From Wyeomyia smithii (taxonomy: Eukaryota > Arthropoda > Insecta > Diptera > Culicidae), in NCBI RefSeq assembly GCF_029784165.1, contig NC_073696.1, positions 28,053,570-28,117,569 of the forward strand: 64,000 bases of DNA, given 5' to 3'. The position numbers and the translations under genes are program-made. Shown one piece after another: positions 22,100 through 34,530 of the stretch. Each line of letters starts with the position of its first letter. Within the stretch, counting starts at the first letter, position 1. A model generated the notes under the pieces. That model did not search any database and was not told where the DNA came from. It saw nothing but the letters and a program-made list of their open reading frames with translations.

Positions 22100-23014
22100 C
22101 CGTCTTTCTACATTGCGACCGTTAACAATAGGCTGAAACTATTAGCACATCCAACGCTACGAAAGAGATTCCATACGCTAGCAATGGAGAGTAAAAAACA
22201 GTGCGGCGCCTGTAAATTGGAGATAAATGATTTGGAGCCTTTGCGTTGCGGTTTTTGCGAAACATTGTTCCACATCAGCCAGCAATGTTGTGGCATCAAC
22301 CTTCGAGCGTGCAGAGATACTTTTGGTCTTGGAAAAGTTCTATTTATCTGCCCTGAATGTAGAAGTTAGCTAAACGGAAGAAGCATCCGTGCCTACTTGG
22401 CCGATTTGGATTCTTTCCATCCAAAGAGCACTGACTGCCTTGCCTCGCAATTACAACAATTATCCGGCTTGGTTGAGGTGTTGAGCAAAAAAGTAGACAA
22501 TATTTCTTCTACATCGACACAAAACAAACGCTCTGCTGCTTCGCCTATGCTGTCTGCTGTGTCAACTGAGTGTGGAACACCAGTTTGGTCTCGTTTGAAT
22601 GCAAAACGTCGTCGTGGTAATTTTGACCAAACCACTTGTCCAGTATTCTGGCTATATCTGTCTGGTTTCCAGCCATTGATCACTGATAATAATGTGGAAA
22701 AAATCGCTTCTTGTTGTTTAGAAACAAATGATCCTATAAACGTGATTCGTCTGGTGCCGAAAGGGAAGGATGTCTCATATTTGTACTGCGCACTTGTACG
22801 TCCAATTTTAGAATATGCAGTCATCATATGGCATCCTTACCAGATTACTTGGAGACTTAGGATTGAACGGGTTCAAAAATGGTTTATTCGCTTGGCCCTA
22901 AGGAATTTACCCTGGCGTAACCCCGACATTCATTTTAACGTTCCACATAGCAAAAATCACAAAACTTTCAGCAAATATCGATTCGAAACATCACATTTTG
23001 CGGAAAAAAATTAA
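22100..23014 (+). mobile_element. CR1-like LINE, ORF1 fused to ORF2 tail by internal deletion
   Basis: 22184-22369 encodes a PHD-like Cys/His finger (CGACK...CGFCETLFHIS...CCGI...CPEC), typical of CR1-type ORF1. After one stop, 22397 onward continues ORF1 (FWLYLSGFQPLITD, IRLVPKGKDVS). At about 22770 the frame runs straight into the ORF2 C-terminal region (LYCALVRPILEYAVIIW.PYQ..W..RIERVQ), so endonuclease and RT are missing. The downstream end is unclear, with no tail repeat seen. This is not a host zinc-finger gene. Confidence 0.72.
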
Positions 23015-24985
23015 TGAAAGCATTTATTACTTCCAACTTCATAAAGCTATTAAGTTATTACTCAATCGTCAATCACAAAAAAATTAAAAAACATCGCGTA
23101 CATAGCCCGATATGCTGGCAGCCGTAGTACTCAGCTTCGCCAGGGTTTGCATTTTTGCTGCTGCCGACCAAATCCTTCGTGTATTTGCTTAAGTTTACTA
23201 GTGACTTCATGAAGTGTACGTATATTTATATGGGTCATTCCATGCGAAGTGGCTACGAAAAGCACGTGTCGTGTCGTGTCCAAGTGATATGGACCCTTTG
23301 TATGGAAATTTTGTATATTTTGAAATTTAGCGGAAAAGTGACAAAGTCAATTTCTGCTTCTGTTTCATACACTATATTGTGAATTGATAGCACGACACCC
23401 ATGGGGAAAATTTTCATAAGTGTCACCTTCAAAAGGGTTATATCCTTGAGATTAACTATAAAAAAAACTATATAAATTTGTTTCTGAGAGTATAATCTCA
23501 ATCAATTTTTCCAAATGGGTAGATTTAACCCATTTTGGAAAAATTGCTAACTTTCACAATTTTTAATAACAAAATGATTTCACTGCAACCTGGTGGGGGT
23601 GACATCCAGGGGGAAAGGGGTGACACCCAAATTTTCCGCCCCGGGTGTCATCCGGTCACGCTACACCACTGCCAAGCACTGAATCAATAAAATTTCAAAG
23701 TAATGATTTGATTGTCACGACTTTTTGAGAAGTATTTTCGCGTTTTTTGTAGGTTATTCTCAATCGCAAAATCAGTAGCTTTAAAGAAATTTGTTTGATT
23801 TAAAAATCACTCGAACTACTTCGCTTTACTTTACCCTTATTTTATTCTATAACACAACAGAAATGGTTTTCACCTGCAGCAGGAGGCTATTTATTGGAGC
23901 TATTAATATACTATTATGCAAATTAAATGATTTCTCGTGAAATAGCAGTACTTTCTGCGACAAACCGTGTTGATTACAATAATAAAAAGCTCACCAGAAC
24001 AACTCCTGCAAAATCTCGTGACCAACTGTTACAAGTCCACCCATGATATAATTTACTATCTGCGCAAGTAACACCTGCCCGGTTCAAACAGACAATTGTT
24101 ACGTGAATAATCCGGTAATAAATCAACGGTTATCAGTCCGGTGAGAGTAAACGAACTTTCGTCCAGCGTTGGTTAGTCAGACACTCACCATCCGGTGGGT
24201 TGTTGAATCTGACTCACCTCGGTCCTAAACGTCGCGCCGCGAGGGCAAACCCTTTGTTGTAGGTAGGTACAACTAACCCGGACGTGTCCTGCCTGTGTCT
24301 GTGCCAGTTCTGTCAGCGCTTGTCATGTCATTTGTGCGCTACGAGCTGGTCCACCCTCGCGGCTTGTACAAAATTGTTGGCTTATCGCAGCTAATGGGAA
24401 AACTTGAACGAGAATGTTCTTCCGATTTGCATTTCGATCGCGGCTAGAATCGATTGCACAATGAATAGCCACATATCCGTGACTGGATTGTGGAGTAAGC
24501 AACGTAAAATAACGGCTGTGTTAGGAGTAATCCTGATTTGTGGGTCGTCCGAGAGGATTATGGATTTGAATTGAGAGTGAAAAATTATACCAAAATAGTC
24601 GCATTTGATTAGAGATGGAGCATTCCTTAGGATGCAAGAAATCAAGCGTTTAAATCTTAACGTTTCTAAAGTGACTGCAGCAAATAATCTGTTGTTGGTA
24701 ATTACCTTATCTCTACGGCCCGGTGCTGTTAAACTACCCACACTACCCACACCGGACAACTCTAATTACCGTTCGATTAATGCAGTTTATTATCAATGCA
24801 CCACCGGAGCCGAAGCGGGTTTTGCGATTTAGAGATATTATTTTCACTGAGGCCTGGAGAGTGAGTCAGCGTTTGTTGTGTTGAGTTGTGGGTTTGGACG
24901 GCAGTGGGTACGCAAACTACTCGGACTACTAGGAAAAGAAATGGGTCAGGTTCTGGTTCTGCTAAGCCGACACATTTCCTGGAGT
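23015..24985. other. Non-coding; upstream region of the 25 kb cuticle gene
   Basis: No gene supported. A GGGGTGACA/CACGCTACACCACTG block at 23585-23672 resembles a transposon end. From about 24100 the sequence is less AT-rich and does not repeat within this window, so it may hold the regulatory DNA of the cuticular gene at 25090. Confidence 0.4.
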
Positions 24986-24989
24986 TCTG

Positions 24990-25032
24990 TATAAAAGCTA
25001 GCCCCTGGGTGGCACTCATTGTCACAGTTAGT
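24990..25032 (+). promoter_or_regulatory. Core promoter of the 25 kb cuticular gene
   Basis: TATAAAAG at 24990-24997 and TCACAGTTAG near 25022, about 30 nt apart, then the ATG at 25090. Confidence 0.75.
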
Positions 25033-25089
25033 TGGTGTGTTCTATTGCAAGGAAGCCAAAGTTCTTTAGTTGTAACTAGAAAAACCAAA

Positions 25090-25706
25090 ATGAAAGTGAG
25101 TGTTGCCAGTAGTGATCGACATCGGAACGAAAGTTTGTTCCGGATTTGTGTGAAAGTTTGATCCGGACACTTTAAATTATGGCCCGGATATCCCGTAGAA
25201 TCAAATTTTATACAGCGAGATTTTCACGGTGAAAGAAAATTAAATAGAAAAGTGAGCAAAATTGTATGATTCCGTTTCAATGTCGATCATTCATGTTGTG
25301 TAATGGGGGGAGGTGGATTAGATCAAGTGTTGTGAAGAACTGCGACCGTCAACTGTTAACTAACGTAGGATTTTACTCGCAGGTTGCCGCTTTGTTTGTA
25401 GTGCTTGCGTTGGCATTGGCCGCCGAAGCTAACCCAGTGTGGCCATGGGCCGCATCCCCATGGGCAGCGGTACATTGGCCAGCGGCACCCTGGGCAGCGG
25501 CACACTACCCAGCAGCATGGCCTTATGGATGGTCCGCAGAAGCCCCCGCACCTGCCCCAGTGCTCGCCATTGATGCTCCTGCCGCTCCCACCCCCGCAGC
25601 TACGTCGGTTACCGCCAACCGAGGAGCGGTCCATGTAGCACCACTACCCGGCCATGCCATCAACCAGCAGCAGTTGAACCTTGCTGCCGCCCCTGGAACT
25701 GTCTAG
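25090..25706 (+). CDS. Ala/Pro/Trp-rich low-complexity cuticular protein
   Basis: Secreted, 109 residues. Exon 1 (25090-25095) encodes Met-Lys before a GTGAGT donor; the intron is 287 bp, much longer than in the Trp-rich genes; exon 2 is 25383-25706. The signal peptide is MKVAALFVVLALALAAEA. The mature part starts with WPWAASPW...HWPAAPWAA repeats, then an Ala/Pro stretch, and ends in the block RGAVHVAPLPGHA(I)NQQQLNLA. The protein at 48.4 kb shares this block. CPLC-type cuticular proteins carry such low-complexity Ala/Pro regions; the subfamily (possibly CPLCA) is a guess. It is convergent with the gene at 25870. Confidence 0.85.
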
Positions 25707-25785
25707 AACTGTCGATCGATCACTTTCCAATACACTCTATAGACACTATTTCTTTTGACAAACTATCAGCGCGAATGGATCTTTG

Positions 25786-25802
25786 AATAAATGGACTTTA
25801 TT
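25786..25802. promoter_or_regulatory. Back-to-back poly(A) signals of convergent genes
   Basis: AATAAATGGACTTTATT holds AATAAA on the plus strand (25786-25791) and AATAAA on the minus strand (25797-25802). It sits between the stop codons of the two convergent genes at 25706 and 25870. Confidence 0.75.
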
Positions 25803-25869
25803 CCTCTACAAAAAAATTTGAACTTTTACTATCTATCTACTAGTGTACATCATCCGATTCTCTGTACTA

Positions 25870-26292
25870 TCACCGTGGGTTCATCGCCAGGTACTTCTTC
25901 ACCATGCTCGGTGCCACGTATCGATTCGTGCTGTAACCTTGCCCTCCAACGACGACATTCGGTGTCATATACGATCCCGGCCTTACCGGGATGTAGGAAA
26001 TCAGCGAACTTGGCGCAATATAGTTCATATATTGTGTGTCCCATGGTATTGGATTGTAGAATCCTTCGACTGGACTATATGGCGAGTGCCAGTCTAATTG
26101 TGGAAAATACTCCCACGGATGTCCAAAGTATTCCGGATAGTACGGATCGTATGTTTCTGCTGGTGTGAAATAATATCCTTCGACGATTGCTGCTGCTGTC
26201 GCTGCGAAGCAAATCCACAAAAGTATTTTCTGAAATAACACAACGGATTCAAACAGACTCATTACACAAACTAACGAACAACGCACTTGCAT
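25870..26292 (-). CDS. Tyr/Pro-rich secreted protein, cuticle-associated
   Basis: 121 residues. Exon 1 (26287-26292) encodes Met-Gln; the 57-bp intron runs from GTGCGT to TTTCAG; exon 2 is 25870-26229. The product starts MQKILLWICFAATAAAIVEG, a good signal peptide. The mature chain is short and rich in Tyr, Pro and Trp (YYFTPAETYDPYYPEYFG, then NPIPWDTQYMNYIAPSS), ending VKKYLAMNPR. I do not recognise the family. The two-codon first exon and its place beside a cuticular gene argue for a cuticle or secreted matrix role (inference). Confidence 0.8.
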   Translation of the reverse strand: MQVRCSLVCVMSLFESVVLFQKILLWICFAATAAAIVEGYYFTPAETYDPYYPEYFGHPWEYFPQLDWHSPYSPVEGFYNPIPWDTQYMNYIAPSSLISYIPVRPGSYMTPNVVVGGQGYSTNRYVAPSMVKKYLAMNPR

Positions 26293-26362
26293 TATACTAG
26301 CTGCTGTCCCTTCAACTGGCTCGAATGATAGCAAAATAACCAACTGCCAGCCGGTGCGACCT

Positions 26363-26407
26363 ACTGATCTCTGCAGACCCGTAACGGTTGGTGAACACTT
26401 TTTATTA
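26363..26407 (-). promoter_or_regulatory. Core promoter of the 25.9 kb gene
   Basis: Minus strand TTAATAAAAAG (26397-26407) lies about 32 nt upstream of ATCAGTAGG, a good TCAGT initiator (26363-26368). Confidence 0.65.
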
Positions 26408-26429
26408 ACGGTATCAATGAAACCCAAAT

Positions 26430-27391
26430 GACCTTTGCCTAAGCAGTTGTATGACCGGATTTTCGCTAGGACGGAGGTAGCTCCGGTTCAGTGTCTTCAG
26501 GTTCACACACAATGTTTGGTGTTGGAATTTTTGGAGCGTCTTATACGGGTGCTTCAAGGTGGTAAAAGGTGAGATTTGTAAAGAGTGCATTTTTGCGGTT
26601 GGCTTTGACCGGCGTGACGCTGTGGGAATTGGGGTGTTATTGTTCTAGAGGAATAAATTTTAGTTTGTCACTGATCTCATTTTCGCATTGGGATCTGTAG
26701 AACTTTTAGAGTAATTCAAAGTTTATAATTTCCACTGAAATTGAGTAAAACTAGTAATCTCTTATTAGAGTGAACTTGATTTCACTTCGCACTATTTTAC
26801 ACAGTAAAGCATCGAATATAAATTTTTTTCAGTTATACAGAACTCTTACAAATTTTGACAATGATAAATTATTTAAATAAATTAAATTATTTAAATAAGT
26901 ATGCTACAGAACACAAAAGAGATTCTTGTTCATACAATAATATAGGAAATTAACACGAAAAACAAAGATGTTGCGGAGGAGGATAGAAAGAAACATAATG
27001 CAAAAAATAGAGATGGTAAATGAGCCAATGAAAAACTAATCACAGTTCAATCTTATACTGAATTCTCGAGTTTTCATCATCGGCAGTATATTCAGTGTGA
27101 TTTTCGGCTGTGCTGTGCGAATGTTTTGAATGCGAAATTTGCGAGTTGATTTTATTGATGTTTTATGGAAGTTTTATCTAAGCATTACTGAATTCATCAA
27201 GTTTTAGCAAGGAGTTTTTTTTAAGTATTTGTGGTTTTTATTGATCAACAGTTCAGCAGTGATTGAAGAACCTTTGAAGAATCTTCCACAAAACTCCATC
27301 ACCTTTCGAAAGAATCAAATGAAATGGTGAACTATAAATCGAGCCAAATATATAAATTGTTATACGTTTGTGAGGCATTATTTATTAACAA
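26430..27391. other. Non-coding, nothing recognised
   Basis: The proximal part may be regulatory DNA for the 25.9 kb gene. The rest is AT-rich without a pattern I can name. Confidence 0.45.
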
Positions 27392-30040
27392 CTAGCTGAC
27401 CCGGCAAACTTCGTACAGCCGCCATGAGTTTATTGACTATTGTATTGAAAAAACTGAAATATCTAACTACTGCTAAAAAAACCTAAATTAATCCACCTAG
27501 CGGTCAGACTCAGCCTTTCTCATTCAAACTTATTATTTGTAAAAATAGATTTACATGAATGCTTAAATCCAATAAATGTTTATCCACTCTTTGGGTTCTA
27601 AAATATTGATGTTGTAATTAAAGTATAAAATATGAAATTTGACGTAATGTTAGTACTTAAGAAAAAGCGAAATAAAAGCAATGACTCTTAATTTCGAACA
27701 ATTTAATCACGAGCGATGCCGGGAACGTTCAAATAGTACGATACCACATTTAAATTATGTTGAGGCCATATATATTGATCAAAGCAGGTAAAGTGTTGAA
27801 TAGTCTTTGAATTTCTGTTCTTTCTAAAACTTTCAAACAGTATATCAAATTGTTATGAAGTTTGTTATTTGTAAGTTTGAGAGATGACTCATTTGTATGA
27901 CACTAGTTATGTTCAAATAAGTCGTGTAGTACTTGAGATAATAGACTTTCGTTGTTTTACAAATTAAAACATAACGCTTGCTTAAGCTTGATTACAATCA
28001 AATGAAAAGGTAACGTATGGGGCAGCCAAACTTTGAAACCACGTGTTCAATCATAATTCATCAGTTAACCCTTAACTAGCCCGTTCATCTGATATCAATA
28101 TTGTTCAAATCGGTTGTGTAGTTTCTAAGATAATGAAGTTTCGTGGTTTCACATTTCGATACATTACAGACGAAGTTACAGTCCGATTACTGCAAAATTC
28201 AATAGGGAGTTATGAGGTAGGTAGACCCTTTCATGTGATACTAATTCTGTGGAAATCGGGTCAACCATCTCTGAGAAATATGAGTAAGTCCAAGTAAGTT
28301 GTCTTGGAATATGTTTCTTTTCATAGCTGGATTTCACATTTTTAAACATAACAGGCAAAGTAATTATCCGTTTGAAAAATAAAATCATTAGGGTCTTATG
28401 GGGCAACAAGACCTTTCATATGACACTAATTTTATAAAAATCGGGCCAGCCATCTCTGAGAAACATGAGTGAGATTAAATAGTCTCCAGAACACGTTTCT
28501 TTCCATAACTCCTGAACCACATGTTCAATCTCCATAAAATTCAAAAGTTAAGGGTTTTTATGGTAGCCCGTTCATTTGAAACTAATTTTAATCAAATCAA
28601 ATGTGTGGTTTCTGAGATATTGATGTTTCGTGATTTTTACACTTTGATACATAACCTCTAAACTAGAAATCAGATTACAATAAAATTTAATGGGGTCTTA
28701 TAGGGCAACTAGACCTTTCATATGCAATTAATTTCATTGAAATCTGTTCGGTCAGACCATCTCTGTGAATAGTGAGTGCGAAAAAAGGTGCACATACACA
28801 CGTACACACCCACACACAAACATATACACCTATACATGCTTATATGCAGAAAATGCTCGATTCGTCTAACTGAGTCGAGTAGTATATTACATTCGGCCAT
28901 TTGGATCACTTTTCTACCTTTTAATTAGCCAGTGATCGTTAGGAGGAAGTCAATATGTTAACTTTCATTATGTGATTTCACATTTTCATGAACAACGGAC
29001 AAAGTTACAATCCGATTGCAATGAAATTCAATAGCAACCTATGGGGCAACTAGACCTTTCATTTGACACTAATTTTGTGAAAATCGGTTCAGCCATCTCT
29101 GAGAAAAATGAGTGAGCTTAAACAACCTCAGGATAACTTTTCTTTACATAACTTTTGAACCATATGTTCAATCATTAATTCAAAAGTTAAGGGTTCTGGA
29201 GACAGCCCGATCATTTGAAACCAATTTTATCAAAATCGGTTGTGTGGTTTCTGAGATATTGATGTTTCGTGATTTCTACATTTTGATACATAACCTCTAA
29301 ACTAAAAATCCGATTACACTGAAATTCAATAGCAATCTATGGCGCAACTAGACCTTTCATTTGCAATTAATTTTATGAAAATCGGTCCAGCCATCTCTAA
29401 GAAAAGTGAGTGAGAAAAAAAAGTTGCACATACATACACACACACACATACACACATACATACAGAAAATGCTCAGTTCGTCGAAAGAAGTCGAGTGGTA
29501 TATGACATTCGGCCATTGGGACTACTTTTATACCTTTGGTTTTTCCAGTGATTGCTATACCTTTCTAGGAGAAAGGCAAAACATACTCAAAAATGTTTTA
29601 GCTTTAATTTGTTTTTAGTTCTATTTTTCAATCCAGCGCTCATAAAATTCTTAGTTTTTATTTCATTGAACATTATAAAGCACCTTTCAATCATAATTAA
29701 ATAATTTCAATACATTTCTGAAAACAAACAGTCATTCTCTCAAATATTCTTAAGGAAATTATCACGTTATTTATTCAAATATTCAAAAGCTTTGCAAATA
29801 TATTAATACCCTTTTGTCTGGCCATTCTTACTGGAACAGAATTTATAAAAAGCTTTAAAATTCTAAATAATTCAAGCTTGAAATTCGGGACATTCGAAAC
29901 ATGTGAAAGTGGTCAGGGCGGTTCTAGCCACTAAGTTCTATATATTCCACAGTGTCGGAGTCTGGGTAACGTGAACATGCGACATAGAGCTGACCATGTG
30001 AAGAAAGCTGCGGTTATTGAAAAAAAAAAATAACCTTTGC
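27392..30040 (-). mobile_element. Helitron-like element, minus strand
   Basis: On the minus strand the right end reads GCCGGGTCAGCTAG|T, i.e. a CTAG terminus next to T, as in Helitrons. Near the other end (29927-30010, minus) is HGQLYVACSR, the conserved motif VI region of the Helitron PIF1-like helicase, followed by a stop. Between them lie four or five diverged roughly 200-300 bp units built on GACCTTTCAT-TTGACACTAATTTT, GAAAATCGG and CAGCCATCTCTGAGAAA, plus CA microsatellites at 28790-28840 and 29430-29462. The 5' TC end and Rep domain were not found, and the hairpin before CTAG is weak. Confidence 0.5.
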
Positions 30041-30183
30041 AAGGCAGTGTGTGTGGTTGATCGAGGCGTGTTTGGAACAAGGCACAATAATGAAGGGTAA
30101 TCGACATCGGTCTTAGGGGAAACTTCCTAGTAGTTTAATTGGCCAAAACACTATACCGGAGACATCGGAGATCACACGCATTA

Positions 30184-31775
30184 GAGCAATTCTCGCTGAA
30201 ACTAGGCCACTAGATGCACAAGGTCTTGCACAATGCACAATTTGATATAAATGCACATAGTTATTGGAAATAGAGAAAAAATGATAATGCCATTTTTGTT
30301 TGATCGAATTTGTTGACCTCTTGGTCACCAAGGGGTGAAACAGTGTTCAGAAAAGTTGAAATTTTGACAATTCATGATGTATTATTTGAGCTATATCTCT
30401 TAAATTCGTTATGTAAAGTACTACAAGTAGCACTTTTCTGTAAAGAGGAATGATAGGGCTTTCATTTGAAGTAATCAGAATTCGGGCCGCCATCTTGAAT
30501 TTGGCCGCCATCTTGGATTATATCAGAAAAATGCAATTTCGACCAGGGTCGCAACTACCGATTGTCGATCTGAGACCACCATTGGAAAGCTGAGAAAAAA
30601 TGCTATAAGATGCAAGAAAAAAATTAGGTGAGCATCAGTGTTAACCCATCAATTGAACCTATTTTCCAAGCTGACTATTAAAATATTCAACGTACCGTAA
30701 ACTGGGGTGACTTTGATCACTTTTTTTAATGTATCATAAATATTTTCAGAATATACTTAAAACAATATTGTTTGATATTTTCATAATAAGTACTGGCATG
30801 CATTGAGAAAGATTCAGTCACTAGTTCGAAAGTTTAGCAACAATTTTGCTGTTTTTAAATATGCTTTAAAAATTTTACACCAGTCATCATTCCGGGGTGA
30901 GTTTGATCACTTTTTTGTTTTGATGAATTTGGAGTAACACTTTGCTACTCTCACTAAATTGAATAACCTAAAACGACTTAAACGAGTTTATAAATATGGA
31001 AAGCAATTTGGGGACGATTCACATTCTACGTGAACAGTTTATGTTGGCGAATGTCCATGATTCATACAAAATTTTTAGAATATATATGAATGATTATCCA
31101 CTGGGAGGGAAGGTGGTCTAAAATCATCAAAAACTAGTCCACGAGGAATAAGATTTATGAAATTGCCCAATTTGCATGTTACTTCACGTCTTGGGTTTTT
31201 GTTAAGAAGAAATATGTAATACGCTGTGGAGAATATTGGGACTCAACATTGCCTCCAAGGAAAAACTTGCAAAAATAACAATAAAATGTATTGTTATGAT
31301 ATATGGTCATCTTTAGAACTAATCTGGGAACAAAATAAAAAAAACTTTAAATATTGCAACTTGTTGTTTTGAATCTGCTTGAACCGATTGTTTGTATGCA
31401 ACAAAAATTGCCAAAAATACACTTTATTTTCAATTAATATTTTAGCATGAAAAACAATCTTTAGATAGCAGGAAATTCATGAATAGTAGCAATAAAGACA
31501 TACGGCAAATCTCAAGCACTACGAGCGCTTTTTTACCACATTTTCAAAAAAGAGGTACAGTGATCGAAGTCACCCCGGTGATCAGAGACACCCCAGTTCA
31601 CGGTACACCGCGTGATCATCGTAGTAACCTGTCTACTGAGACCCTCTACTGTTTTTTTTTAGTTTAGTGAAAATAATGAATACAACACTAACATGTTTGA
31701 TACTAACAAAGCGATAGATTTTTTATTGCTGAGCAATTCCATAAAAATGTCCCAGTTTTAATATTTTATTTAACC
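30184..31775 (+). repeat. Dispersed repeat R, copy b (interrupted)
   Basis: It begins GAGCAATTCTCGCTGAA and matches copies a and c. At 30692 it is interrupted by the TIR element 30695-31603 and resumes at 31604 with ACACCGCGTGATC..., continuing to about 31775 where a LINE begins. Copy c preserves the uninterrupted site. Confidence 0.8.
30695..31603. mobile_element. 909-bp TIR element with TA duplication (family E1)
   Basis: Ends are CCGTAAACTGGGGTGACTTT and, inverted, CCGTGAACTGGGGTGTCTCT, both followed by GATCA; the flanks are GTAC on both sides. Repeat R copy c (near 35800) has GTAC once, so the target duplication is TA (or GTAC). An inner GGGGTGA(C/G)TTTGATCAC repeats the terminal motif. 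No transposase is seen. A diverged, truncated copy lies at 49694-50370. Confidence 0.8.
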
Positions 31776-31779
31776 ACCC

Positions 31780-34530
31780 CTTATTATCTATTGTCAGAAT
31801 TTCAATCGCATGAAAAGCCCAAGCAGATGAAAGAAATTCAACAAAATCTATTGTCGTCATCTTTTAAAATAATTTTAGAAACTGAAAATAGTTGGGACGA
31901 AAGCGTAAGAAGCGAAGAAGTATTTGGAAACAATTATAATGTATTCCGGCACGATCGGAATTTGTCTACCAGTCAAAAAAAGTCAGGCGGTGGAGTCCTC
32001 ATTGCCATTAATGTAGACTTTACTTCTAAAGAAATAATATCCGACAAGTATAAAGAATTTGAACACGTATGGGCCAAAGCATTTATTGCTGGCGAAGAAC
32101 ATATCTTCTGTTCCGTGTACTTTCCACCGGAACATGCTCATAAACATTCGTATGAATTATTTTTCAAAACTCTAGAATCTATTATGTCTAACATGAAACC
32201 AGGAGTAAAACTGCATGTCTATGGCGACTTCAACCAACGTAATGCAGACTTTATTGTAGACATTGAAAATGAATCTATCTTACTCCCAGTCGTAAATCCT
32301 CAGAACTCGGTCTATATCAAATCAATCATGTCAAAAACAAACAAAATGCATATTCAGACCTATTATTCACAAACTGCACTGAAGACTTCTGTGTAGATGC
32401 ATCATTGACTCCCATCTGGGAAAATGAAGCATTCCACACAGCAATTGAATATTCAATAGTAATGAATAACACCTCGTACGCTAGCGACTGCGAGTACGAG
32501 GATGTACCGGAATACCACAAAACTGACTACGAACAAATCAAACGTAGACTCCGCATAATAAATTGGCGTAGTATAATTTGTAAAGAAGGAAATGTCAACG
32601 AAGAAGTAACAAAATTTTATGAAATAATTAATCAAATTATATCAGAAAATGTACCTCTGAAAAAAAGAAGACGAACGAACACCAACAAAAATCCAGTGTG
32701 GTTGATTCCACAATTGAAGAACCTAAAAAATAGAAAACAAAAAGCACATAAAATATACAAAAAAGACAACAATAGCGAAAATCTTCAAAATTACCAAGAA
32801 ATTTGCTGTCAACTTGACGCAGCCATTAAAATTGCACATGAAGAACATAATCGTAAAATCGAACATCAAATTAAGTCTTGCCCTAAGAACTTCTTTGATT
32901 ACGTCAAAACCAAACTAAAAAGTAACAACTTTCCATCACGAATGCATCTTGACAGTAATGTAGGACAAACTAGTAATGAAATATGTAGTCTTTTCGCCAC
33001 TTTTTATTCAAGAAAGTTACACCACATATGAAGAAACAGATTGCGACCGCGAATACTTCTCGTATTTTCCTGAATTTTCGAATTCTTTATCTGTCAATCA
33101 AATATCTGAATTCGAAATTCAAAACGCACTTAAAAATTAAGACGCTACGAAAGGTCCTGGACCTGACAGAATAGCTCCAATTTTTCTCAAAAACTTGGCA
33201 GAAGAACTATCTACACCGTTACAACACCTTTTTAACATGTCCCTGAAGAATGGAATTTTCCCAGAACTCTGGAAAACTTCATATTTAGTGCCAATTTTCA
33301 AATCTGGCGCTAAATCTGACATTCGTAATTATCGTGGAATTGCCATTATTTCATGCATTCCAAAATTATTTGAATCAATAATTAATGAAAAAATCTTTCA
33401 ACAAGTAAAACACCAAATTACAACTCAACAGCACGGCTTTTACAAAGGCCGATCAACTACCACTAATCTTTTGGAATTCATAACTTTCACTCTGACTGTA
33501 ATAGACAACGGTAACCACGTAGAAGCTCTTTATACGGACTTTAGCAAGGCATTTGGCAGAATCGACATACCATTATCGCTCTTCAAGCTCGAAAAATACG
33601 GAACTGAAACAAAATTTTTGGAATGGCTGCAGTCATACTTAACAAAACGAACACAAATAGTCCGCTTTTAAAATTCCTTTTCAAACCCAACAGAAGTAAC
33701 TTCTGGGGTTCCTCAAGGTTCCCACCTGGGCCCACTTCTTTTTATATTATACGTAAATGACATTTCCTTCCTTCTTAAGTCAATACATGTGCTTGTATAT
33801 GCTGATGACATGAAGCTCTTTATAGAAATAACCAATGCAGAAGACTAAGCGTAATCTTAGACTGCAAACTTACATTCATAGAACATTATAATACAATTAT
33901 CAACAAAGCAAATAGTATGCTGGGCTTTATAAAACGCTTCGGCCACAATTTTCAAGACCCATATACAATCAAACTATTATATATTACATACGTCCGACCA
34001 ATTCTGGAATACTGTAGCATTGTATGGAATCCCTATATTGCCACACATGAAGAACGCATTGAATCTGTCCAAAAACAATTTCTTTTGTACGCGCTTCGTA
34101 AGCTAAATTGGAAATCATTTCCCTTACCATCATATGAAGCACGCTGCATGCTTATAGACATACAAGCACTTAAAGAACGCCGCGATCTTTCAATGCTTTA
34201 TTTTATCAATGACATTATTTCTCAACGCGTGCAATCTACTCAATTATTATCACAACTAAATTTTTATGCACCCAGTCGTCAATTAAGAAATCGTAAAATA
34301 TTTTCGGAAAATTCTCACAGAACAAACTACTTAAAAAAATGGCCCAATAAATCGCATGATGCGTCACTATAATCAGCACTGCGAAAATATCGACATCACC
34401 ATGGGCAGAAATTAAATAAAAGAACGACTAACTACTGGAAATAATGTATAGAATATAAGAAAACATTGTATTATTATAACTGTAGTCTACATTTGCTTGA
34501 CGAAATAAATAAATAAATAAATAATAAAAT
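31780..34530 (+). mobile_element. Jockey/CR1-type LINE, ORF2 nearly complete but broken
   Basis: Readable in order: endonuclease domain lacking its first residues (EEVFGNNYNVFRHDR, KSGGGVLIAI, VYGDFNQR; 31791-32396); linker (32405-33031); RT from GPGPDRIAPIFL (33146) through YRGIAIIS, QHGFYKGRST, LYTDFSKAFGRID, SGVPQGSHLGPLLFI and YADD (33798-33809); and a C-terminal region RPILEYCSIVWNP...RIESVQKQF (33917-34372). Stops or frameshifts fall near 32395, 33031, 33139, 33670 and 33848. The 3' tail is (AAAT)n, 34502-34530. There is no RNase H domain and ORF1 is missing, so the copy is 5'-truncated and inactive. Confidence 0.88.

Noticed and set aside
22184..22369. PHD-like zinc-finger protein as a host gene
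   Set aside because: The continuation into CR1-type ORF1 and an ORF2 tail shows it is a retroelement.
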